Below are positions 35,225 to 46,424 of a stretch of DNA of 64,000 bases, piece after piece. Each line of letters starts with the position of its first letter. Position 1 is the stretch's first letter. The notes beneath the pieces are model-generated. The model searched no databases, had not been told where the DNA came from, and saw only the letters and a list, made by a program, of their open reading frames with translations. The DNA is taken from positions 2,397,135-2,461,134 of the forward strand of contig OU452202.1 in assembly GCA_911728435.2 (NCBI GenBank). Reading direction: 5' to 3'. The stretch is from Apoderus coryli. Lineage: Eukaryota > Arthropoda > Insecta > Coleoptera > Attelabidae. A program made the translations under genes and the position numbers.

Positions 35225-36199
35225 GCTTTTATAGATAAATGTCACGCTCGATGAGTTTCGAATGTGGTGTCGGAGTAATAGGCTCATGATCAACTTTGAC
35301 AAAACAGTTGCTATACACTTTAATAAGTTCAGAACATTGGATCTCAACATAAACTTTGATCATATCCATCTTCCTCTATCAGATTCTGCTAAACTGCTAG
35401 GAGTTTTTGTTGATCCGGATTTCAGCTGGGTAACGCATATAGACCACCTTTGTAAAAAACTTAATACGTCTTTATATATTATTAATTCGCTGAAGACTTG
35501 CATGAATGTGCATGTCTTACTTTCAATATATTATGCATTGATCTATTCAGCAATTGCGTATGGTATAGTGGTCTGGGGCAGGTCTAGTATGATTGACAGA
35601 GTTTTTATACTACAAAAACGAGCAGTGCGTTGCATTTTTAATATTCCTTTTAGGGGTACTTGTAGGGACGCTTTTAAACAAAATCGTTTGCTCACAGTCC
35701 CATCTATTTACCTATATAAAACGCTCTGTCATATTTACAAAAATAAACATGGCGCGCGTACGTGTGGAGACAACCACGAGTATTCCACTAGGGGAAGGGA
35801 CCGATTGTGCTTGCCTCGTCCCAAACACGAATTTTACAAAAAGTCACCAAAATACGCGGGCTACCAATGTTATAATCTCCTGCCCGAGGACGTCAAGGGT
35901 TGCCAAACTGAGACACAATTTAAAAGAAAATTAAAGCTGTATTTGATTGATAACGTGTTCTACAGCTTTCAGGAGTTTGTTGATACTAATGGACGGTAGT
36001 TTTTTTTTTTTTTAACGATTGTAATTGTTCATTTGTTTGTTCATTTGCTGTTTATTTATTTTATTTTTTTTTTTCTTTGAATGTTGTTATGAGTGTTTTT
36101 ATTTTAAACATTATTGTTTACATATTGACGTGTCTATGTACAGAAATGTACAATTTATGACTGAATAAAGAAATTTGAATTTGAATTTTGAATTTGAAT
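35225..36199 (+). mobile_element. 5'-truncated Jockey-like non-LTR retrotransposon
   Basis: The C-terminal part of an RT ORF is followed by a 3' UTR ending in GAATAAAG and TTTGAA-type repeats (36165-36198), the tail style of insect Jockey-clade elements. Confidence 0.85.
35239..35999 (+). pseudogene. Non-LTR RT C-terminal fragment, about 250 aa, open
   Basis: The frame is open from VTLDEFRMWCRSNRLMINFD (region after the YADD block) through LLGVFVDPDFSW, YSAIAYGIVVWG, ILQKRAVRCIFNIP and the final LPEDVKGC...FKRKLKLYL. These are the conserved thumb and C-terminal segments of Jockey/CR1-type reverse transcriptases. The polymerase active site itself is absent because of 5' truncation, so it has no activity, but the remaining frame has no stop, which suggests a recent insertion. 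The tail LIDNVFYSFQEFVD resembles the remnant at 46036-46424 (FLIDGVFYTLQEF), so these are related families. Confidence 0.85.
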
Positions 36200-37467
36200 A
36201 GAGAGCAACTGACGTACTATCAGTAGATGAGGATATTAACATGATGTAAAAGTAAACGAATTCCTGTATCAAATTTAACGGAGACCTTTCAAGAAACAAT
36301 ATATAGTAGCGGGCCAGAAATGTGGCTGGGATTGCGACGAGTCGATGCTGTTTTTAGAGTCTACTGACCCTTCTTATCTATAGTTATTATTCTATGATAT
36401 TGAATCGCAGAAGACCAACACTTTACAATATGTTGTATACACATCCATTACGTTATAGTGATATGGGAGATAATTACATAATACCGGTCTAGGTGAAAGA
36501 AAAACTAAATAAACTTACATTAAATTATATTATAAAACCACTCTTTTTTAGTTGCCAACATATTATTGTGTAGTTTTGAGATATCAATAAAAATTAGCAC
36601 TCAAAGCAATATCATTTACGTGCAATTATTAATGTAATTTTAGTTAAATGTACGTTCTTATGTAGGTATTTTAATGCAGAGCTATAGGTATTAGTGGTCG
36701 AGTTGAAAACTTTCACTTTAGGAAGTAACTATACATACCTAATATAACAAAATTTCAGTGTACACAGTTCGTTGTTTTTTTCCGATGCACTAAATTTAAA
36801 TAACTTCTGGCAATAAAAATGAATGTATCTTAATGTTTATTAATTTAAAACTCACTGTGTCAATGTTAGTTTAATAAAGTTATGTGTAAATTTAACAATA
36901 AGCACTTATTGTTTTAAAAATCCACATCGAAAAGGTACGTTAATATATTATTCACCTTACTACACATTACCTACACTACGTGGATGCTAAATTTTTTTTC
37001 GCAATAATTAACGGTTTCAAGATATTGGTAGTTATTCACATACAAGTCATATTTTATTTTAATCTACTAAATTTTCCTTTTTTGAATACATTTGTATAAA
37101 CGTTTTATCACAAAATGTTTGCAAGAACTATGATTGTGTAAAGTCGTTTATGTATCGTAAGTTCCTTTGTGCACGTGTTTCGGCATTTTTTTTACCTGAC
37201 TTTTGTTTTGAGAGACTGGACATATTATTAGGACGTGGAACTTAGATACCTACCAAACTACCTAGTGATTAATATACGAAGGCGGGGTAAAAAGTTTTCG
37301 GCATGATAACGAAAAACATTTTATTTGTTAAACTTTTTGATTTTATATTTCAATAAAATTTCCAAAAGACTAATACATTTTTCATAACAATTTTGAAAAA
37401 CTTTTGTTGGGTATCAGGTTCGTATTTATATTTTAATAAATTACCATTAAGTAATTTTATTTATATT
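36200..37467. other. Unassigned AT-rich DNA
   Basis: No gene, repeat boundary or known motif that I can support. Confidence 0.4.
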
Positions 37468-39432
37468 TGTTTTTATTTATTTATTTATTTGTAAAACAGA
37501 TACAGGCGTACACCCATTTACACTGTTTTGTGTAAAGTTTAACCTAACCTTAAGCTACTTAAAAACTAACTTACACTAAGAAACTAGGACTAAATATAAA
37601 CTGTAGGTACTTAATTACTTAAGTGTATTCTCATTTGAAATGAGTAATTATTTTAGATTTAATCTGGTTGAAATTCTTATAATACCTATATATCACAATG
37701 TTCTTGCAATGAGTTAAAATTTCTCATCATCATTGCAGTAGGTGATTTATATTCATAATTAGTTCTCGGAATGTTTAGCAGAAATGTTTGATTATTTTTT
37801 TTTTCTTGTTTTTGTTACTGAGATAGCAAAGTTTATTGATGCCAATGTTCTGGAGTCATAGGCCATGTTATGAATTATTTTAACAAATACAATGTACTTG
37901 ACAATATTCTTCTGTTAAACAGAGAAATTAGATTGTAATTGCTGAGGTTTGTCTGGTAGTTTGAGGTATTGTCTTTTTGGAGAGTAAAATCAGATTTTTT
38001 CTGTATTTTTTCTATCATTACTATATATTTTGTATATAGAGGTGACCATACTGTATTACAGTATTCGAGTTTTGATCGTACATTAGCGTTGTATAAAACA
38101 GTAAGAGTTCTCTGGTTTTGAAAAGATTTACAATTTCGAAAAATAAAACCTAATTTTTTATAGCACTGATTTGTTATGGAGATGATATGCTCAGAAAATG
38201 TAAGCTTAGTAGCGAACAGAACGCCGAGATCCCTTACAGAGGCTACATTCTTTAGTGGTGATTTGCATAAAATATATTCGAATTTCATTGGGTTTTTTGA
38301 GTAGGTATACGACATGCTTTTACATTTTTTTATGTTTAACAGACGGAGATTTGATTCAGACCAATTTTGGAGGTTATCAAGATAACTTTGGAGTGCAATA
38401 GCACCAAGTGGATTTCGAATGATTCTATATATCTTTAAATCATCGGCAAATAGCGAAAATTCACCAAACTTTATAACCTGAGTTATGTCATCTATGAAAA
38501 TTAAAAATAGAATAGGACCAAGTGTGCTTCCTTGGGGTACTCCTGATTTCGCAATAAACGTGTCAGAATTTTTGCCCAGAATTGAGACGTATTGCATGTC
38601 TGTCAGTTAAATAGGATTTTATAAATGAACATAATTTATCAGATATTGAAAAATTTTTGAGTTTATCAAGTAGTATATTGTGGTTAACGGTATCAAACGC
38701 TTTTGCGAAATCAGTGTAAATTGCGTCAACCTGGTCACCACCAGCCAGGATATCTGTTGTGAACTTGACAAAATCTAGTAGGTTTCCAGTAGTTGATCTG
38801 TTCATACGAAAACCATGTTGGACTGGTTGGACATTACTTAAACGGTTTTTTAGATAGTAATTCATTTTTTGGCTGAGTATAATTTCAAATAAGATGGCTA
38901 TGTTTGAAAGTACCGCTATAGGTCTATAATTTGTAATATGTACTCAGTTTCCATTTTTGAAAATTGGTGATATTTTTGAAGTTTTAAGAGAGCAAGGAAA
39001 TATTTGCTTTTTTAATGATACATTAAATATAACAGTAAGTGGTTTAAGTAAAACATCTTTATAACCCTTTAGGACGAACCTAGGTATAAGGTCAGAGCCC
39101 AAACACCTCTTGTTTTTCAGCTTACCTATAGCTGCGTGTACATCATCTTCCGTAATTGACTCTATATTAAAGATCAGTTCGTTGTTGTATAAGTGATTTT
39201 GATGATTGGTTGGTACAACAGGATCAACATAAACGCTTTCGAAATAACTAGCAAATGCTTGACAAATCTGCTCTGTTCCAACGAACTTCTTATCTTCAAA
39301 GGTCATTTCTAATGGAATGTCAGAACAATATTTCTTTTTTTTTGACTTTATGAAATTCCATAATTTTGTCGGGTTTACCTGTAAAAACTGCTCAAAACTA
39401 ATCACTGAAAAAAATATTGTACGTAAAACCAA
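37468..39432 (-). mobile_element. Jockey-like non-LTR retrotransposon, 5'-truncated, minus strand
   Basis: (AAAT)n-type tail at 37468-37491, then RT coding sequence up to 39432. It may be the continuation of the ORF2 piece that stops at 42000 on the same strand, with 39433-41999 inserted between, because the domain order fits. Confidence 0.8.
37875..39432 (-). pseudogene. Non-LTR reverse transcriptase, three frames
   Basis: Reading down from 39432: the linker NPTKLWNFIKSKKKKYC, the N-terminal RT block (GSDLIPRFVLKGY, LKTSKISPIFKNGN), a stop/frame change near 38944, then VQHGFRMNRSTTGNLLDF and AIYTDFAKAFDTVNH (38865-38563). A further frameshift leads to SGVPQGSTLGPILFLIFIDD and the catalytic SLFADDLKIY (38597-37875), then VRDLGVLFATKLTF and YNANVRSKLEYCNTVWSP. 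All polymerase blocks are present but split by at least two frame breaks. The FADD variant of the active site is common in Jockey-clade elements. Confidence 0.85.
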
Positions 39433-40320
39433 TGAATGGTTGTCATCAATATTTTGAACATTAATATTATGAATTGGTCACTGTTACAATGAATTTTGAT
39501 CATAAATTAATAATTTCATACATAGAAACAATGTACGATGAAACATTAATCAATAAATGCAAGACATCGAAAATTTATGTTTTTTTTCATCAATATAATG
39601 TCACTATTTATTGCTTCAATGTTTCAAATTTATTAATTTATACTCTTCGCCTTTAACACAATAATTTGTAAATCATACACCTATGAACAGCGAACATAAA
39701 AACTAATAAACGATCATCGTTGATTCAATGGATGCTAAGCATTAATTTTACGAACCTAACCATTAAATTCTGAATAACGCGCGCAAATCTATGCACCCGG
39801 ACTCATAGACCTTTTGTTTACGCGTCCTTTTTGTTTTGTTTAGTTAAATGTATACAGTTGAAAAGTGAAGTGTGTTCCTAAATCTATTTTTAAAATTTGT
39901 TCCCAAATAATACAACAAATGTAGACATATAAGGTAAGTAGTAATCCTTTTATATAAGTACCATTTAGTAAAGTACAAAACTAAAGTCAGTTTAAAACGA
40001 AAAAAAAACACAGTGCGGTATTCCTTTGTAATGTTGAAAACCCGCCGATACGAGGGGTGAAATTTTATGGGCTCTTCATGGATATTTAGTGCTATCCGCT
40101 AAGCTATGTTCCAAAGGTGCCAGTGGAAAGATAAGCCATTTAAAGTACACAATAAAAGACTCTCAAGAATCTTTTTTATTTTGTGCTAAAACAGTTCAAG
40201 AAATAGAAGAACATATAATAAACATTAAAGGAAGAAAATATGCAATTCAACCGTGCTTATGGGTTCTATAAGTCTATTCTAAAGGCGCACACTGTTTACT
40301 TAAAAACCTGTTATTTTGAT
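39433..40320. other. Unassigned DNA
   Basis: No gene recognised. May be part of an insertion that separates two pieces of a Jockey-like element. Confidence 0.35.
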
Positions 40321-41345
40321 TAATAATAATAATATAATAAATGACTTTATTGAGAACTTAGAAAAGTTACACAAAAGGCGAAGTCCATGCACAGCCTCCT
40401 AGCTTAACATATTAGCAATACTAAAGATAACTGCATAATAATAACAACAACAAAAACCCTGATACATAAAAAAAGGCAATGTCCTGGGCCCAGACACTGC
40501 CGTTCCCAAAATGACAACCTGACTTCTATCATTCACATATGTTCCGAGTAGAGACACAGCAGACTCCCCAAAGCCCAGGTAACCCACAATGGCCAGCAAC
40601 AAACCATGACCAATGCGGTCAAATGCCCCTTGCATAGTCCAACAGCAGCAATGCCGTCAATCGACCCTGATCTACCGCCCCCAATGCATCATCCAGTATT
40701 TTAAGTCATGTCGTGGAGCAACTGTGACCCTGACGGAACCCAGACTGGACCTCCGACAACAACCCATGCCCATCAAGATATGTTTTCATTTGATTGCAGA
40801 TCAATAACCTTGGAGATCGCTGAGAGTATATTAATCGGTCTATAAGATCCCTAAATGTTGATGGAGTTTTAGTTTTGGGATTGGAATGACATTGGCTTCT
40901 TTCCAACATGTTGGAAAGTTCCTCGTTTCTATATAGTAATTAACTAGATGCTCTATAAAGGGCATTATAAACGGACAACTACTACTACTAGCATATCAAT
41001 ACTGATCATGTCACTGCCTACAGCATTTGACTTAATCCCAAGCAATGCATCAAGTATCTCCCCATGATCCACCATTGTAAATTCAAAGTTAATATCAGGC
41101 CTAATTTTATTACCTAAGTAAAAATTGATCGTTCCTGGGTCCGGATTGTTGGTAGAAGTGGCCACAAAAAATCATTAATATTATCAACATCATGAATAAA
41201 AGACGGTATTGTGATATTTTCCCTTGCATAAATGTTTAGATCTCGTAATAATTTCCAATTTTGTTTAGAAGAATTTCCGCGGACTTTAGTTTCCAAATAT
41301 AGTTTTTTCTCCCTTTTCACCTCAGACGACAGACGAATCTGACAT
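40321..41345 (-). mobile_element. Decayed CR1/Jockey-like non-LTR copy, internally deleted
   Basis: (ATT)n tail at 40321-40341. The 3' UTR block GGCGAAGTCC...CTCCTAGCTTAAC is shared with 26268-27752. Minus-strand RT fragments are readable: KQNWKLLRDLN (linker), QSGFRQGHSCST, AFDRIGHGLLLAIVGYLGFG and a GPRTLPF remnant. The part encoding the catalytic block and C terminus is deleted, so the RT core joins the 3' UTR. Confidence 0.7.
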
Positions 41346-41679
41346 GTTTAGCATTTAATATTAACTAAATTAAAAATAAAGCCTTTAGATTTCGAGTGTC
41401 GTACAAATATGATTTAATTTATTTACAAAGCAGGTGCATCAAATCAATGGACGTACAGCAAGATAATTTTGAGTCTTATTTGGGCTTTTAAATTCTTTAA
41501 CCATTGGTACTAGTATATTTAAACCATACTGCACTTTGCAGTACACATAATACGTATGTACCTATATGCTCGCGATTATTGATTGAATACAGAACAATAA
41601 TCTCAATGTTTCGTAATAATAATTTCCGGCGAACACAATTACGTAAAACAATTATTACAACCCAATGTAATAATCAGCT
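41346..41679. other. Unassigned DNA
   Basis: Nothing recognised. Confidence 0.35.
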
Positions 41680-41939
41680 AACATTGGTTTAACGTACAAA
41701 AGTCATAGATTCATGTTTCTCGTTCGTAACATTAATAACCTTCAGACGTCGGTTTAATGTACAAAAGTCATAGATTAATGTTCATCGTTCGTAACATTAA
41801 TAACCAGCTAACATCGGTTTTACGTATTGGAGACATAAACTAATCTTCATCGTTCGTAACATTAACAACCTGGTAACATCGTTTTAACGTACAGGAGTTA
41901 TAAATTAATGTCCATCATTCGTAAGATCAATAACCGGCG
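41680..41939 (+). repeat. Four tandem units of exactly 65 bp
   Basis: Units start at 41680, 41745, 41810 and 41875. Each contains CGGTTTAA-like, GTCATAGATTAATG-like and CATCGTTCGTAACATTAATA blocks. Partial similarity continues to about 42020. Confidence 0.8.
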
Positions 41940-42381
41940 AGCATAAATTTATGTTCTTTATTTATTAATTCAACGTACAGAATTCGCTACCGAATTTATG
42001 TACGAACGTTCATTGTATTAATGTCACCCATCATCGGCTCAAATTTAATGTTGACGTTCATTGATTTGAAGCACTTTTTTATTAATATCACGTACCTTTT
42101 CGGTTCAGTGATCACAATAAGCTTTATATCACGTTTTATTTTGGATCTTAAGTATTTGAAAGCTTCTAAGCACTGGTTTAATTTAGTTTTTTTGTACAAT
42201 TTCAGATTTCTTTCCTTTGATTTTATATCTTTTATTATCTCAGGTGTGAACCAGGGCGGGTATTTTCTTTTTTTGTCCTTTATAAAAGGAACACATTTTT
42301 AAAAAATCGCATGGATTCATTTAACGCATCGTTGGGATCAACATGCAATTCCAGAGAACTCCAATCTTCTAGTTGTATATA

Positions 42382-44467
42382 CAGGGTGGTCCAACGAAAA
42401 GTTTGCACCTAGCTTTTCTCTTTTTTTTGTAGTCGAATGCGAAAATGCTCGGACACGTCGATTTTGCTTTTGAGGGGGACACATTTTAAACATATTTTTC
42501 GATCTGCGCCTTTAACCCCCTAGCGGGGGTGAGTAACAACCCTAAAATTTTAAATGGAAAGAGGGGTCTAATGACATATCATTTGAAAGGACACAAAATT
42601 GTCTTTCTAATGATACCCTATTTGTCGAATTTTACTAAAACAGTTAATACGAAAACGACTTTAAAGACATTAAGCCGATAATTTTGGTATTAATGAGAAA
42701 TACAAATAAGTTTTAATTATTACGACTGAAAACAACTACAATCATTTCTAAATTATTTACTTTGAAGAAAAACGGGATTTCAAAAACACTATCTTATTTA
42801 TCAGAACTAAATTCCTCACTAATCGTTTGCGTTTTTTGTTGAAATAAAAACTGCAGATACGTGTAGGAAAAGAATTTACACCGTTTATTTTAGTCTTTTC
42901 ATTGATTCAGTTTGGTTGCTTCTCAAGTTATTTTACTTTTACCGTACAAAATGATTTATTCCATTCTAGAACGAGTTGAAATTGTTAAACTTTATTTTCA
43001 AAATAATAGTAGTGCTAGACTTACGGCTCGCTTATTTAATGAGAGACATCCCGATAAAAATGTGAATGATGTGTACGTTGGCAAGTTAGTTAAAAAGTTT
43101 GTAGATACCGGATCTGTCTGTAATGTAAAACACCAGCCGCAGAAACCGATCAGAAATGAAGCTGTGGAAGTCGCTGTTTTAGGGCATGTTGAAATGGATC
43201 ATAGTCAAAGTACCCGTCAACTAGCTGAAGCCTCAGGTGTCTCCCGTTCGTCCATAATACGAATTTTAAAAGCGTACAAATTTCATCCGTACAAAATCAA
43301 ATTAGTACAGGAACTAAATGAGGATGATCCTGATAGAAGGCTGCAATTTTGTGAAGCAATGAGCCAGCGTTTAATTGAAGATCCGCAATTATTATTTAAC
43401 ATTTGTTTTTCCGACGAATGCACATTTTATTTGAATGGAGCTGTAAATAGGCACAATTGCCGTTACTGGGACGACAGTAACCCACATTTATTCCGTGAGG
43501 TTCATACCCAGTATCCTCAAAAAATAAACGTCTGGTGTGGCATATTAGGAAATCATATTATAGGACCACTTTTTATTCCTGGAAATTTAACTGGTGAAGT
43601 GTACCTAAACATGCTTGAAGACACAATTGATCCTTTAATAACACAAATAATAGAAGATGACCAAAATCATACTGCTGATCGGCTTTATTTCCAGCAAGAT
43701 GGAGCACCTCCGCACTATGTGGCTCCTGTAAGACAGTTCTTAGATGACCGGTTCCCTGGACGGTGGATTGGAAGGAGGGGCCCAATTGAATGGCCTGCCA
43801 GGTCACCGGATTTATCGCCTTTAGACTTTTTTCTTTGGGGGCACTTAAAAAATAAATGTTTTGCCACGAAGCCCGAGTCCATAGAAGATCTTCGCCAACG
43901 CATTACAGAAGAGTGCAGAAACATAACACCTGATATGCTACAAAATGTTAGAAATAGATTTGAACAAAATCTGTATTATTGTATGGAATCAAATGGGTCA
44001 CATTTTCAACATTTGTTAATGTAACGTTTTAATAAATCAATTTAACAGCTTGTTTACTTTTTTACAAAGCAATGTTAAAACTAACAAACATTGGAATGTA
44101 CTAACGATTGCAGGTGTTTTCACTCGCAATAATTAAAACTTATTTGTATTTCTCATTAATACCAAAATTATCGGCTTAATGTCTTTAAAGTCGTTTTCGT
44201 ATTAACTGTTTTAGTAAAATTCGACAAATAGGGTATCATTAGAAAGACAATTTTGTGTCCTTTCAAATGATATGTCATTAGACCCCTCTTTCCATTTAAA
44301 ATTTTAGGGTTGTTACTCACCCCCGCTAGGGGGTTAAAGGCGCAGATCGAAAAATATGTTTAAAATGTGTCCCCCTCAAAAGCAAAATCGACGTGTCCGA
44401 GCATTTTCGCATTCGACTACAAAAAAAAGAGAAAAGCTAGGTGCAAACTTTTCGTTGGACCACCCTG
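42382..44467 (+). mobile_element. rosa-type (DD41D) mariner, 2086 bp, intact
   Basis: Terminal inverted repeats of about 340 bp (42382-42721, 44128-44467) beginning CAGGGTGGTCCAACGAAAAG, flanked by TA (42380-42381, 44468-44469). One uninterrupted transposase gene lies between. The nearly perfect TIRs and the intact frame suggest recent activity. It sits inside the Jockey-like ORF2. Confidence 0.93.
42951..44024 (+). CDS. DD41D mariner (rosa-like) transposase, 357 aa
   Basis: A Tc1/mariner-superfamily cut-and-paste enzyme that inserts at TA. The start chosen is MIYSILERVEIVKLY, because the family begins with this helix-turn-helix; the frame extends 13 codons upstream to another ATG at 42912. 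Two DNA-binding helix-turn-helix regions (residues 1-55 and about 85-115, with VSRSSIIRIL) precede the catalytic domain. The triad is D155 (FSDECTF), D250 (FQQDGAPPHY) and D292 (SPDLSPLDFFLWG), with 41 residues between the second and third Asp, the signature of the rosa group. The WPARSPD motif is intact. It ends ...HFQHLLM, as in relatives at 48354 and 51691. No stops or frameshifts, so probably functional. Annotation pipelines often label this family DUF4817 or mariner Mos1-like. Confidence 0.94.
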   Translation: MIYSILERVEIVKLYFQNNSSARLTARLFNERHPDKNVNDVYVGKLVKKFVDTGSVCNVKHQPQKPIRNEAVEVAVLGHVEMDHSQSTRQLAEASGVSRSSIIRILKAYKFHPYKIKLVQELNEDDPDRRLQFCEAMSQRLIEDPQLLFNICFSDECTFYLNGAVNRHNCRYWDDSNPHLFREVHTQYPQKINVWCGILGNHIIGPLFIPGNLTGEVYLNMLEDTIDPLITQIIEDDQNHTADRLYFQQDGAPPHYVAPVRQFLDDRFPGRWIGRRGPIEWPARSPDLSPLDFFLWGHLKNKCFATKPESIEDLRQRITEECRNITPDMLQNVRNRFEQNLYYCMESNGSHFQHLLM

Positions 44468-44469
44468 TA

Positions 44470-45226
44470 TATTTGTATAAATCAAAGAAATTTGCCCTAC
44501 GAAAATGATATGATATTGAACCATTGGGTTGACAGCAAGTGATATTTTTATTTAGAATCAGGTTAATATTTAAAGCTGGATGATAATTATCCTCGGTAAT
44601 TAGTGAATCTAGATCCTTTCTTACTATACATTGTGAATCTGAAACTATTAGGTCTAGAATTGCGTTTCGGTTATTTGTAATGGTATTGTATTGTTTTGAC
44701 TGTATCAAATTACAAAAATTAGTAAATCTATTTATAAGAGTGTGGTTTGCAGAATTTATATTAAAATCACCCATGATAATATAATTGTTATTAGTATTAG
44801 TAAGTCTTAGTTCTAGGAAACTGAATAATTCATCATAATGTAAAATATTCGTCGCAGGTGGTATATATATATTACAAAAATTTCAAGAGAACTAGAAATG
44901 AAATTGATTTTTACACTAACTAATTCAATATTAAAAATGGCTGGTATATTATTAATCCTAACTGAAGGAAATTTCTTATTTACAGCACACAGAAACCACC
45001 TCCTCTAGTCTTATCCGTTTGAGTTGAGTCTCTATCACTTCGAAATACTTCAAAATCTTCATTAAAAAGTTCTTAGTCAGTTATACCCTGGTGTAGTCAT
45101 GTTTCGGTTAGTGTGATTATATCATACTTTGATGCTGCGCATGTATAACTCAGTTCTCTTCCTTCGCAGTCCTCTCACATTTTGATGGTATAAATTTATT
45201 TTGTTTGATCTTGTAGTATTAGCCAT
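44470..45226 (-). pseudogene. ORF2 APE-type endonuclease, frameshifted
   Basis: ORF2 opens MANTTRSNKINLYHQNVRGL, the typical N-terminus of Jockey endonucleases (NIxYQNVRGL). After frame breaks, LTETW, FRSDRDS and a GGGFCVAV segment follow. The catalytic MGDFNIN (from 44774), ILDLIVSDS and EDNYHPALNI are then in frame. These are the conserved E, D, N and H positions of the apurinic-endonuclease fold that nicks the target. The end (FFDLYKY) is cut by the rosa element. Joining across it restores the frame into LEDWSSLELHVDPNDALNES, which confirms a simple insertion. Confidence 0.8.
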
Positions 45227-45440
45227 TGTAATTTATTTGTTGTTTCCGTTGTTCAACTTTCCTGAGGGAAGTAGGACATTTGTAATCAATAGCCCGATGA
45301 TTTATATTTTGTATTTTTAGTTTTTTACAGTTCGGACACTCTGGATTTTCTTTCCTTGGGCAACTTACAATGTCATGGTTTTGACCACAGCAGGAACAGA
45401 CAGACTGGTTCTTACAAAAGTTTGCTACGTGCCCATATTG
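45219..45440 (-). pseudogene. ORF1 (gag-like) C-terminal CCHC zinc-knuckle region
   Basis: The frame reads VQYGHVANFCKNQSVCSCCG, then QNHDIVSCP and ECPNCKKLKIQNINHRA, the repeated Cys-x2-Cys-x4-His-x4-Cys knuckles of Jockey-clade ORF1 proteins, which bind the element's RNA. It starts abruptly at 45440 (5' truncation). Its stop TAA (45221-45219) overlaps the ATG of ORF2 (45226-45224) within ATGGCTAA, so ORF2 may be translated by termination-reinitiation. About 70 codons remain of a protein normally of several hundred residues. Confidence 0.75.
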
Positions 45441-45575
45441 AACCTTTTATTATGTTAATTTATGTATATAATATCTCTTTGGGTTTTTGTTCGTTTACAA
45501 TTAAAACTTTCTTTTTTATTATAAGTTTTAAAATAACATTATATCATCATTTTTATTATTTGTTAAAATATAACG

Positions 45576-45602
45576 TTTCGGCAATGTTGTTGCATTCTTC
45601 AG
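45576..45602 (-). ncRNA. Hammerhead-like ribozyme motif (Penelope-type end)
   Basis: The minus strand reads CTGAAGA, a small helix (GCAA...TTGC), then CGAAAC: the CUGANGA - helix II - GAAA order of hammerhead ribozymes, which Penelope-like elements carry in their terminal repeats. Helix III and the cleavage triplet were not established. Confidence 0.4.
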
Positions 45603-45763
45603 GTTTATCTACAATTAAAATTAAAATACAATGGATGGGGTCATAAAGTGTTCATTTACTAGATACCTGCTTTGTCATTGCGAAACACCCTGTATATACT
45701 ACCTTACTACTACTGGTATTTCCGTGTAACTACAATAAGTAGAAATCAATAATATCTACCTCT

Positions 45764-46010
45764 ACAGGGTGTCCCAAATTCGATGGTTTTGTGGGATATC
45801 TTGGTTGTTAGTAATGCCACAATCAGAATTAAGATAACACTTTTACTTATTGATAACTTTGCATTTTGGGACCCCTCGTATCTCGCAGTTATCCGGCAAC
45901 TTATCAAGAAGCTGTAAATTGGGTTTATTATATTGTTTTCAGTAGAATATTTTGAGAGAGGCAGTATTTTCTTACATTCAACTGTCTTTGTGTAATAACC
46001 CAAACTTGCA
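45764..46010. mobile_element. Fragment of a CAGGG-ended element
   Basis: Begins TACAGGGTGTCCCAAATTCG (45762-45781). The part from about 45910 (AATTGGGTTTATTA, AGAATATTTTGAGAGAGGCAGT, TGTGTAATAA) is the reverse complement of 53880-53975. The right end is lost. Confidence 0.55.
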
Positions 46011-46035
46011 TTTTTGGTAATATATTATATAATAA

Positions 46036-46424
46036 TAACTTATAATAATAATAATAATAATAACTTTATTCACCTTCAATTATACATAATCATGTACTTA
46101 GGTACGTCCAAGTTAGACTTACAAATTACAAGCACAGCAAGTATTACTAATACAAGTACAAATATTGTCTTAAGTGTCAACCACAAATATAAGTAAATTA
46201 AAAGTGTTAATTTAAAATTCGTCAAATAAATAAATAAATAAAAACACTTGACACATACACTTAATCATCTGTACAATATACACAGAACTCCTGCAGCGTA
46301 TAAAAAACTCCATCGATCAAAAATTTCTTCAGTCTTGATTTAAATGAGTTGAGTGTCGGTGCATTTTTCACAGCAACTGGCAGAATATTGATAGATAAGC
46401 ATTTCAAAAATAGATAACACTCTA
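46036..46424 (-). mobile_element. 5'-truncated non-LTR 3' end, minus strand
   Basis: (TAA)n at 46040-46064, then on the minus strand the last RT residues LPVAVKNAPTLNSFKSRLKK and FLIDGVFYTLQEF, the standard end of Jockey/CR1-like ORF2. The 5' side stops at the CAGGG MITE at 46427. Confidence 0.7.

Larger units (their letters stand above)
41990..45440 (-). mobile_element. Jockey-like non-LTR retrotransposon (ORF1 end + ORF2 endonuclease), split by rosa element
   Basis: On the minus strand the order is: end of ORF1 with zinc knuckles (45440-45219), ORF2 endonuclease (45226 down to 44470), a rosa mariner inserted at a TA, and ORF2 linker (42380-41990). The RT part is not adjacent. It may be the piece at 37468-39432. 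Confidence 0.85.

Noticed and set aside
41680..41939. CRISPR-like array
   Set aside because: Units are contiguous 65-bp tandem repeats without unique spacers, in a eukaryotic transposon-rich region.
42951..44024. Host SETMAR-like gene
   Set aside because: It is flanked by matching 340-bp TIRs and TA, has no SET domain, and has DD41D rather than DD34D/N spacing.
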